5,120 bases of DNA from Modestobacter sp. Its GTDB lineage: Bacteria > Actinomycetota > Actinomycetes > Mycobacteriales > Geodermatophilaceae. Position numbers and translations under genes: made by a program. Where the stretch lies: contig JAOPWG010000310.1 in the NCBI GenBank assembly GCA_025965775.1, forward strand, positions 1 through 5,120. The letters run 5' to 3'. The notes under the pieces are model-generated. The model did no database searches and had not been told where the DNA came from. It saw only the letters and a program-made list of their open reading frames with translations. Below are positions 1-5,120 of the stretch, in pieces. Each line of letters begins with the position of its first letter. The stretch's first letter is position 1.

Positions 1-1950
1 CACGGTGGCGGCGAGCTCGGGCCCGGTGAGCGGCCGGGCCGACGGGGAGGGATCCATGCCGGGACGTCGTCCCGCGGCCCGCGGCCGAGCGGCCGGCCGG
101 GTGAGGACGGCGCCGCCCGCGGACTCACCGGCCGGTGCGTAGCCCGCCGCCCGCAGCACGCCGAGCACCTCGTCGGCCGGCAGGCCGCTGACCAGCACGC
201 CCGGGGCCAGCCGGCGCAGCTCGGCGTTCGCGGGGCGCCGGTCGTTGACGACCTGGGAGAGCAGCCCGTGGTCGTCGGAGCGGACGTAGCACTCGATCGC
301 GCCGACCCGCAGCCGGCCGTGCTGGCGGGCGACGTCGTCGACCAGGTAGTCCAGCGCCTGCGGGACCGGGGTGCGCGAGGCGCGGGCGAAGAAGTCGTGC
401 AGGTCGGTGGCCGACCAGCCGTTGTCCAGGGCGCGCCGGATGCTGCCGTCGGTCACCCGGTAGACCGTGGCGCCGCCGGAGGACTCGACGTCGGCCACGA
501 CCGCGAGCGAGCCGGCCAGGTCGGCGACCAGGGGGCCGGGGGCGATCAGCGACAGGTCGGGCTGGGCGAGGACGTGGTCGACCGGGGCGGGCAGCAGGTC
601 GCGCATGCCGTCGGCCGCACCGTCGGCACCGCTGCGCAACAGCGCCCGCCCGCCCGTGCTCAGCACGCCCTGCACGACGATGCCCAGCCGCTCGGCCTCG
701 GTCAGCAGCGCCGGGACCGGGGACAGCCGGTCGGCCCGGCGTGGGGTGCGCCAGCGCAGCAGCGCCACCAGCTCCTCGGACCGCAGCCCGGTGCCGGGCG
801 GGTACTCGGCCAGCACGGCCAGCGCGGAACCGCGCAGTGCGGGAGCGGTCTGGCGGACGACGTCGGGGGACAGCACGTTGACCGCCTTGCCGGCGACGTC
901 GCGCTGGCCGACCAGGGAGATCAGGCGGACGCTGGTCAGCCAGCCCTCGGCGAGCACCGCCCAGCGGTCGGGCAGGTCCTGCTCGCGCCAGGCGTCGTAG
1001 CCGCGGGTGGGCAGCCACTCGTCGCGCTGGGCGCCGCCGACGTCCAGCAGGCCTGCGGCGTGCGCCAGCTCCACCAGGAAGGCGACGTCGGCCTCGCCGA
1101 TCTTCAGGTCGCGGGCCAGCCGCTTCTGGTCCCGGACGCCGAGCCCGCCGCTGCGCAGCAGCCCGGCCGGTTCCTCCTCCAGGGCGGTGAGGACGTCGGC
1201 CACCCGGCCGAGCACCTCGAGCGCGGCGCCCGCGGCCTGCTGGTCGACCTTCGCCGGGTCCCGGCGGCTGACCTCGGCGTCCGGGCGCAGCCGTGGGGGT
1301 CCGTAGGGCTGGTCGCCGCGCAGCGCCAGGCCGAGCTCGCGGGGCAGTTCGACGTTGACCGCGTCGATGCGGGCCAGCAGGCCGCGCTGCAACAGGCGGC
1401 GGGCGGGGGTGAGCGGGCCGGCACCGGTGTCGGGCAGGTGGCCCACCGGCCGGTCGCCGGCCAGTCGGTCCAGCACGATGCGCTCGTCGGCGTCCAGTTC
1501 CTCCAGCGCGGCCGGCAGATCGCGGGGGAGGGACATTCGCAGATCGGTCGCCCGGCGGCCCAGCCCGGCGGGGTAGCGCACCGACCGGCGCACCTGGTCG
1601 GGGGCGCGCAGCTCGGCCTCACCCCAGAGCAGCGCCCGGGTGGTGAGCGTCTCGACCGCGGCGTCCACGACCGCGGCGGGCACGCCGGGCAGCAGCCTCG
1701 TCAGGTCGGTGCGGGCCACGCCGTCGGTGGGGGAGAGCAGCACGACGTCGAGCACCTGGAGGGTGGCGGCGTCCAGCTCGTCCAGCGCACGGTCCACCGA
1801 CACCGGGACGGCGAGCCGGGTCGCCAGGGCCACGACGTCCGACGGCGCGGGGCGGGCGACGTCGGGGCGGGCGACCAGCAGCGCCCCCAGCTGCTCGTCG
1901 GAGCGGGTACGCAGCCAGGCGGCCAGCGTGGCGGGCAGGTCGGCAGGCAT
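1..1950 (-). CDS. XPB/Ssl2-type helicase-associated domain protein (3' end beyond window)
   Basis: The reading frame is open from ATG at 1950 to the left edge: 650 codons with no stop, so the C-terminus is missing. Residues about 458-550 (beginning DHVLAQPDLSLI, with PVPQALDYLVDD and ending QHGRLRVG) resemble the Helicase_C_3/XPB-N domain that precedes the motor in actinobacterial XPB helicases (established knowledge of that family, matched by eye). The N-terminal part is Leu/Ala/Arg-rich and probably helical (MPADLPATLAAWLRTRSDEQ). I see no Walker A or DExH motif, so it is probably not a helicase by itself; a role in DNA repair or transcription alongside XPB is inferred. In mycobacteria a similar roughly 750-residue protein is encoded next to the XPB helicase gene, so the helicase may lie just left of this window. 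GTG at 1959 is an in-frame alternative start; neither start has a strong ribosome site. Family placement is fairly sure, function is not. Confidence 0.88.
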   Translation of the reverse strand, partial: MPADLPATLAAWLRTRSDEQLGALLVARPDVARPAPSDVVALATRLAVPVSVDRALDELDAATLQVLDVVLLSPTDGVARTDLTRLLPGVPAAVVDAAVETLTTRALLWGEAELRAPDQVRRSVRYPAGLGRRATDLRMSLPRDLPAALEELDADERIVLDRLAGDRPVGHLPDTGAGPLTPARRLLQRGLLARIDAVNVELPRELGLALRGDQPYGPPRLRPDAEVSRRDPAKVDQQAAGAALEVLGRVADVLTALEEEPAGLLRSGGLGVRDQKRLARDLKIGEADVAFLVELAHAAGLLDVGGAQRDEWLPTRGYDAWREQDLPDRWAVLAEGWLTSVRLISLVGQRDVAGKAVNVLSPDVVRQTAPALRGSALAVLAEYPPGTGLRSEELVALLRWRTPRRADRLSPVPALLTEAERLGIVVQGVLSTGGRALLRSGADGAADGMRDLLPAPVDHVLAQPDLSLIAPGPLVADLAGSLAVVADVESSGGATVYRVTDGSIRRALDNGWSATDLHDFFARASRTPVPQALDYLVDDVARQHGRLRVGAIECYVRSDDHGLLSQVVNDRRPANAELRRLAPGVLVSGLPADEVLGVLRAAGYAPAGESAGGAVLTRPAARPRAAGRRPGMDPSPSARPLTGPELAATV

Positions 1951-2044
1951 CCGGTCCACGTTACGTCGCCCGGCGCCGGGACTGCTGCGGCGGCCGGTGC
2001 AGCTCCCTCGACCGGTGGAGGCGGTGCTCCAGCCTCCGGCGGCT
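1951..2044. promoter_or_regulatory. Divergent intergenic region with a 12-bp perfect palindrome
   Basis: These 94 bases separate the minus-strand helicase-associated gene from the plus-strand pseudogene, so the promoter of the former should lie here or inside the pseudogene. A perfect palindrome CCCGGCGCCGGG sits at 1969-1980, about 20 bases ahead of the helicase-associated start, next to ACGTTACGT at 1958-1966. A short hairpin GGAGGC/GCCTCC (2017-2022 with 2032-2037) lies just before the pseudogene. I cannot recognise convincing -35 or -10 boxes. An operator is possible, but short GC palindromes are common at this base composition. Confidence 0.25.
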
Positions 2045-2553
2045 GTGACCGCTCCCGCTGTCTCCGTCGAGGCGACCCGGCGCGCACTGGCCGGACGGCG
2101 CCAGCCGGCGTACGCGGCGTTCGTCGTGACTTTCGCCTGCCTGCCTGCCTGGCCGGCCTCGTCCTCGCGTTCGCCATCGTCGGTGCCCAGAACGACCAGC
2201 CCGGGAGGCAGGCGGCCGGACCAGCGGCACGGTCCTCGTCGGCGTCGCTGTGCTCGTCCAGCGGCGGCGCCTCCGGCGGCTGCTCGCGGACCAGGCCTGG
2301 GCGGAGGTCCGGGTGCGGGTGGACAACGTGGAGGAGCGGAGCGTCTTCACCATGCCCGGCGGCGCGGTGTGGCGGTCGTCCACGTTATGGCCGACGCCGA
2401 ACCGCGAACCGGCGAAGTCGTCCGGCCGGGGCTGCCGGACGAGGACCGGCGACCGTCCCGACCGACCAGACGGCCTGGTGGGTCTCCGACGGCACGACGG
2501 CGGTCTTCTCGCCCGACCAGGGCGTCCCGCTGGTCCTGGCCCGGCGGGTGTGA
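2045..2553 (+). pseudogene. Frameshifted remnant of a two-helix membrane protein, paralogue of the gene at 2852-3373
   Basis: No single frame is convincing, but protein-like segments join end to end across frames. From GTG 2045, VTAPAVSVEATRRAL runs to FVVTFACL. After the (CCTG)4 tract at 2136-2151 the frame changes to AGLVLAFAIVGAQNDQPG. After GGG at 2203-2205 it changes to EAGGRTSGTVLVGVAVLV, LADQAWAEVRVRVDNV and VFTMPGGAVWRS. After about 2373-2380 it is HVMADAEPRTGEVVRPG. After about 2447-2451 it is PTDQTAWWVSDGTTAVF, ending VLARRV with TGA at 2551-2553. Every change equals loss of one base modulo three. Restoring one CCTG unit and three single bases gives about 171 residues with two membrane helices, matching the 173 residues of the intact downstream gene. 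Shared motifs are LAxxxWxxxRxRV and DGxxxVF near the C-terminus. Sequencing error is the alternative, but the flanking genes are intact. No good ribosome site precedes 2045. Confidence 0.75.
2136..2151 (+). repeat. (CCTG)4 tetranucleotide repeat at the first frameshift of the pseudogene
   Basis: Four perfect CCTG units lie inside the first membrane helix of the broken gene. With four units the frame runs out of the hydrophobic segment into a Ser/Pro/Arg-rich shadow. With five units, or two, the helix reads through as FACLPACLAGLVLAFAIVG or FACLAGLVLAFAIVG. This marks slipped-strand loss of a unit as the likely cause of the break. Confidence 0.7.
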
Positions 2554-2690
2554 CGGGCACGAGGTCATCCCCCGACCTGCCGCTGATCAGGTGTCCGTTC
2601 CGCACGCTGCCCGGCTCGAGGGCTGCGGCGCACCGGTCGACCGGCGTCCGGTCCGGCGGTGGCGAGACGAAGACCGCCGCACTCGCGCCA

Positions 2691-2730
2691 TGGTCGCCGT
2701 CCTCACGCTGCCGGCCGAGGGTGGCGACCA
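2691..2730 (+). terminator. Strong 14-bp hairpin, possible terminator or leader structure
   Basis: Bases 2691-2704 pair with 2717-2730: twelve Watson-Crick pairs plus two adjacent G-U wobbles (2699 with 2722, 2700 with 2721), around a 12-base loop. Both wobbles are favourable only in plus-strand RNA; on the minus strand they become A-C mismatches, so a plus-strand transcript is the more likely user. No U-tract follows, as is common for actinobacterial terminators. It lies 138 bases after the pseudogene stop and 121 bases before the GTG at 2852, so it could end pseudogene transcription or act in the 5' leader of the next gene. Confidence 0.4.
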
Positions 2731-2836
2731 CACGGCGAGGACGGCCGCCACCGCCGGCACCCGGCATCGCTGAGTGAATGCATGTCCCGCCGGGCGCCGA
2801 CGTCACGAGCGCCGGGCCGACCCGATGCCGCGCTCT

Positions 2837-2841
2837 GGGAG
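2837..2841 (+). promoter_or_regulatory. Ribosome binding site that decides the start at 2852
   Basis: GGGAG lies ten bases ahead of GTG 2852. The in-frame alternatives, ATG 2825 and GTG 2774, have no comparable purine-rich site at suitable distance, so 2852 is preferred. Confidence 0.5.
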
Positions 2842-2851
2842 CATCGCCTCC

Positions 2852-3373
2852 GTGGCCGCCCTCGACGATCCGCAGACCCGGGCCGCGCTGGACGCGCTCC
2901 GGGTGGGCGCGCTGCGCTGGCTCGGCGGCGGGGTCATGGCCGTCGTCCTCGGGTGCCTGCTGGCCGTGGCCGCCGTCCGGATCGCGGGGAACACCGGGGA
3001 GCGGCTGCCCGGGGCCGGGCTCGTGGTCATCGCCCTGGTGCTCGGCGGGCTGGCCGCAGCGGTCGCGGGACTCGGATCCCTGGTCCGCGAGAGGCGGTGG
3101 ACCGCGGCGCTGGCCCGCACCCCCTGGCAGGTCGGCCGGCTGCGGGTGGCCGGGCCCTCGGTGCTGCAGGTCGAACCGCTCGGCGTAGACGAACCGACCG
3201 GCGAACCGCTGCGGCTGCGGCTGATGTCGACGGCCATCTGGCGCACCCGTGCGGTGCAGGGGCTGGCCGACGGGGACGTCTCCTACGCCCCGGTCTCCGC
3301 CCGCGAGTGGGTGCTCACCGCCGACGGCGCCGGCACGGTGTTCGGCGCGCGGGTGCCCGGCCGCCGCGGCTGA
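2852..3373 (+). CDS. Two-helix membrane protein of unknown function
   Basis: The product has 173 residues from GTG 2852 to TGA 3371-3373. A short Asp/Arg/Ala-rich N-terminus (VAALDDPQTRAALDALRVG) leads to a first hydrophobic helix at about residues 24-42 (GGGVMAVVLGCLLAVAAV). A short loop with Pro and Gly follows, then a second helix at about 56-77 (LVVIALVLGGLAAAVAGLG). The basic stretch RERRW after helix two suggests that both termini face the cytoplasm, leaving a soluble C-terminal domain of about 95 residues with LARTPWQVGRLRV and EWVLTADGAGTVF. There is no signal peptidase site or catalytic motif. I do not recognise a named family; a small Trp-containing beta domain behind a helical hairpin is the visible architecture. 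The broken copy at 2045-2553 is its probable tandem paralogue. ATG 2825 would add nine residues. That it is a gene is fairly sure; its role is unknown. Confidence 0.8.
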   Translation: MAALDDPQTRAALDALRVGALRWLGGGVMAVVLGCLLAVAAVRIAGNTGERLPGAGLVVIALVLGGLAAAVAGLGSLVRERRWTAALARTPWQVGRLRVAGPSVLQVEPLGVDEPTGEPLRLRLMSTAIWRTRAVQGLADGDVSYAPVSAREWVLTADGAGTVFGARVPGRRG

Positions 3374-3481
3374 CCAGGCGGTTGACCACCCCGGTCGACC
3401 ATCCCCGTGGCAACTCGCGGGCGACACGGTCTGGTGCGCGCCTCGCGTGCCTGGTGAACTGCACGCGAAGATGGACGCCGA

Positions 3482-3510
3482 TGCGCCCCGGCGACGGCCC
3501 GGGCAGCGCA
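3482..3510 (+). other. Hairpin just upstream of the small gene's ribosome site
   Basis: TGCGC at 3482-3486 pairs with GCGCA at 3506-3510. After a two-base bulge, CCCGG at 3487-3491 pairs with CCGGG at 3499-3503, leaving a seven-base loop. It stands eight bases before the GGAGG ribosome site at 3519-3523 and 109 bases after the membrane gene stop. It could be a U-less terminator of the membrane gene or a leader structure of the two-gene unit; chance pairing in GC-rich DNA is also possible. The rest of 3374-3527 shows TTGACC at 3382-3387 but no matching -10 box. Confidence 0.3.
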
Positions 3511-3527
3511 CGGCAACTGGAGGCGAC

Positions 3528-3749
3528 ATGGCGAAGAGCAAGAACAAGCACGCTCACCTGGTCGAGCCGACCTGGGGTGTGTCCGAGGGTGGCGGCCCGC
3601 CGCTGACCGAGCTGGTCAGCGAGATGGCCGGCTCGCTCTCGCCGTTCGGCGAGGACCACGCCTTCCCGATCCCCCCGGAGAAGCTGCGCTACGCCCACCC
3701 GACAGACCGGCCCAACCGGGCCGGGCTGATGGCGGGCGAAGGGCGGTGA
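3528..3749 (+). CDS. Small hydrophilic protein of unknown function, coupled to the acyl-CoA synthetase
   Basis: The product has 73 residues from ATG 3528 to TGA 3747-3749. A clear ribosome site GGAGG at 3519-3523 precedes the ATG by four bases; the same frame is open further upstream, but the ribosome site fixes this start. The N-terminus is strongly basic (MAKSKNKHAHLVEPTWG), followed by a Gly-rich turn (SEGGGPP), a probable amphipathic helix (LTELVSEMAGSL) and a Pro-rich tail (FPIPPEKLRYAHPTDRPNR). There is no signal peptide, membrane helix or Cys motif, so it is probably cytoplasmic. The stop overlaps the GTG of the acyl-CoA synthetase in GTGA, which indicates translational coupling and perhaps similar stoichiometry. 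The residue composition differs from the Arg/Ala/Gly shadows usual here, supporting a real protein. I do not recognise a family; a partner or regulator of the ligase is only a guess from position. Confidence 0.78.
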   Translation: MAKSKNKHAHLVEPTWGVSEGGGPPLTELVSEMAGSLSPFGEDHAFPIPPEKLRYAHPTDRPNRAGLMAGEGR

Positions 3750-5120
3750 GCGCCCCCGCGCTGCCGTCCTACAGCAACGGGGCCTCCACGGTCCCGCTGC
3801 TGGGAGACACGATCGGGGCGAACCTGGATCGGACGGCAGCGCGGGTGGGCGACCACGAGGCGCTGGTCGAGTGCGCCACCGGTCGCCGCTGGAGCTATCC
3901 CGAGCTGGTCGCCGAGGTGGACGCCTGCGCGCTGGGTCTCGATGCCCTGGGTGTCGTGAAGGGCGACCGCGTCGGTATCTGGGCGCCCAACTGCGCCGAG
4001 TGGGTGTTCGTCCAGTACGGGACGGCGAAGCTGGGCGCGGTGATGGTGAACATCAACCCCGCCTACCGCACCCACGAGCTGGGCTACGTGCTGCGCCAGG
4101 CCGGCATCTCCGTGCTCGTGGCCGCGCCGTCGTTCAAGACCAGCGACTACCGCGCGATGGTCGACGAGGTGCGCGCCGAGTGCCCGGAGCTGCGCGAGGT
4201 CGTCTACCTCGGCGAGCCCGCCTGGCAGGCCCTGATGGAGACCGGCCGGGCCGGGGACCGTGCGCGGCTGGCCGAGCGGGAGGCTTCCCTGTCGGCCGAC
4301 GACCCGATCAACATCCAGTACACGTCCGGGACGACGGGTTTCCCGAAGGGCGCCACCCTCACCCACCACAACCTGCTCAACAACGGGTTCTTCGTGGCCG
4401 AGGGCTGCGGGTACACCGAGGACGACCGGGTCTGCATCCCGGTGCCCTTCTACCACTGCTTCGGCATGGGCATGGGCAACCTCGGCTGCACCTCGCACGG
4501 CGCCACCATGGTGATCCCGGCCCCCGCGTTCGACCCGTCGGCGACCCTGCGCGCCGTCCAGGAGGAGCGCTGCACCTCGCTGTACGGCGTCCCCACGATG
4601 TTCATCGCCGAGCTGGCGCTGCCCGACTTCGCCTCCTACGACCTGTCCAGCCTGCGCACCGGGATCATGGCCGGCTCGCCGTGCCCGGTGGAGGTGATGA
4701 AGCGGGTGGTCGACGAGATGGGGATGGCCGAGGTGACCATCTGCTACGGCATGACCGAGACCTCCCCGGTCTCCACCCAGACCGGGGCGGACGACGACCT
4801 GGACCGCCGCACCGCCACCGTGGGCCGGGTGCACCCCCATCTGGAGGTCAAGGTCGTCGACCCCGCCACCGGGCTGACCGTGCCGCGCGGGACGCCGGGG
4901 GAGTTCTGTACCCGCGGCTACTCGGTGATGCTCGGCTACTGGCAGGAGCCGGCGAAGACCGCCGAGGTCCTCGACGCCGCCCGCTGGATGCACACCGGCG
5001 ACCTCGCGGTGATGGACGCCGAGGGCTACCTGAACATCGTCGGGCGGATCAAGGACATGGTCATCCGCGGCGGGGAGAACGTGTACCCGCGGGAGATCGA
5101 GGAGTTCCTCTACACCCATC
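3746..5120 (+). CDS. Fatty acyl-CoA synthetase, ANL superfamily (FadD/ACSF2-like), 3' end beyond window
   Basis: The enzyme should activate a carboxylic acid with ATP to an acyl-adenylate and transfer the acyl group to coenzyme A, feeding fatty acid breakdown or lipid synthesis in the cytoplasm. From GTG 3746 there are 458 codons before the window ends; the family is usually about 540-550 residues, so roughly 85 are missing. Diagnostic motifs appear in order: the phosphate-binding loop YTSGTTGFPKG at residues 192-202, FYHCFGMGMG, VPTMFIAEL, AGSPCP, YGMTE at 334-338, GYSVMLGYWQEP, TGD at 417-419, the hinge GRIKD at 433-437 and GGENVYP at 442-448. The catalytic C-terminal lysine would lie outside the window. 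Wording of the motifs is close to human ACSF2 and mycobacterial FadD35 types, suggesting a medium- or long-chain substrate (inference). The start overlaps the preceding stop in GTGA with GAAGGG just upstream, so translation is probably coupled to the small gene. No key residue is missing in the visible part. Confidence 0.95.
   Translation, partial: MSAPALPSYSNGASTVPLLGDTIGANLDRTAARVGDHEALVECATGRRWSYPELVAEVDACALGLDALGVVKGDRVGIWAPNCAEWVFVQYGTAKLGAVMVNINPAYRTHELGYVLRQAGISVLVAAPSFKTSDYRAMVDEVRAECPELREVVYLGEPAWQALMETGRAGDRARLAEREASLSADDPINIQYTSGTTGFPKGATLTHHNLLNNGFFVAEGCGYTEDDRVCIPVPFYHCFGMGMGNLGCTSHGATMVIPAPAFDPSATLRAVQEERCTSLYGVPTMFIAELALPDFASYDLSSLRTGIMAGSPCPVEVMKRVVDEMGMAEVTICYGMTETSPVSTQTGADDDLDRRTATVGRVHPHLEVKVVDPATGLTVPRGTPGEFCTRGYSVMLGYWQEPAKTAEVLDAARWMHTGDLAVMDAEGYLNIVGRIKDMVIRGGENVYPREIEEFLYTH

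Larger units (their letters stand above)
2554..2851. other. Gene-free stretch between the pseudogene and the intact membrane gene
   Basis: About 300 bases follow the pseudogene stop. Open frames cross it on both strands, but their translations are Arg/Pro/Ala-rich without hydrophobic patterning or motifs, so I call no gene. It holds a perfect 12-bp palindrome CCGGTCGACCGG at 2633-2644, the hairpin system at 2691-2745 and the likely ribosome site of the next gene. An older, fully decayed gene cannot be excluded. Confidence 0.5.

Noticed and set aside
125..1018. Other minus-strand open frames at 125-1018, 1104-1622 and 1701-2177
   Set aside because: They overlap the 650-codon helicase-associated frame out of phase and are Arg/Ala/Pro-rich shadows.
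268..2553. Very long plus-strand open frame (761 codons)
   Set aside because: It lies antisense to the helicase-associated gene over 268-1950 and reads as Gly/Gln/Val/Arg-rich low-complexity sequence, typical of a GC-rich shadow. Only its last parts coincide with pseudogene segments.
2633..2644. Palindrome CCGGTCGACCGG, with a similar CCGGTCGACC at 3391-3400, as a shared operator
   Set aside because: The same core also occurs within the helicase-associated coding region (about 575-584) and is expected often at this base composition.
3382..3410. Possible promoter with TTGACC as -35 box
   Set aside because: No TANNNT-like -10 box at 16-19 bases downstream; TTGACC alone is not enough.
1961..3547. 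Minus-strand open frame of 528 codons across the pseudogene and membrane gene
   Set aside because: It is antisense to the two-helix proteins, Arg/Pro/Gly-rich, with no motif. The short stretch over 2554-2770 is slightly more protein-like but not enough for a call.
3689..5119. Long minus-strand open frame (476 codons)
   Set aside because: It is antisense to the acyl-CoA synthetase, whose motifs are unmistakable; the product is His/Val/Gly/Arg-rich without any family pattern.

Overview
The window is very GC-rich, with strong G/C preference at third codon positions and GTG as well as ATG starts. Together with the protein families present, this points to a high-GC actinobacterium. The general flavour would fit Geodermatophilaceae or relatives, but the sequence alone cannot fix the genus (inference).

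Layout from left to right. (1) Positions 1950 down to 1, minus strand: a long gene, open at the left edge, for a stand-alone XPB/Ssl2-type helicase-associated protein. It carries a domain resembling the one in front of the motor of actinobacterial XPB helicases, but the visible 650 residues show no ATPase motifs. (2) Positions 2045-2553, plus strand: the broken remains of a small two-helix membrane protein. Its coding potential moves through the frames at four places, each equivalent to a net loss of one base modulo three. One break falls on a (CCTG)4 repeat. (3) Positions 2554-2851: a gene-free stretch holding a strong 14-bp hairpin whose left arm can also pair with a second downstream segment. 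(4) Positions 2852-3373, plus strand: an intact two-helix membrane protein of about 173 residues. It matches the reconstructed pseudogene (about 171 residues) in length, topology and two short motifs, so the two look like tandem paralogues, one dead and one alive. (5) Positions 3528-3749, plus strand: a 73-residue hydrophilic protein of unknown function. (6) Positions 3746 to the right edge, plus strand: a fatty acyl-CoA synthetase of the ANL/FadD superfamily, whose GTG start overlaps the stop of the small gene (GTGA), suggesting translational coupling.

The two halves of the window are divergent. The helicase-associated gene faces left, and everything from about 2045 onward faces right. The 73-residue gene and the acyl-CoA synthetase form a clear two-gene unit. 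The membrane gene is separated from them by 154 bp containing a possible hairpin, so shared transcription is uncertain. I see no RNA genes, CRISPR arrays, insertion sequences or attachment sites. The most notable features are the decayed tandem paralogue, the alternative-pairing leader ahead of its surviving copy, and the coupled small orphan protein.
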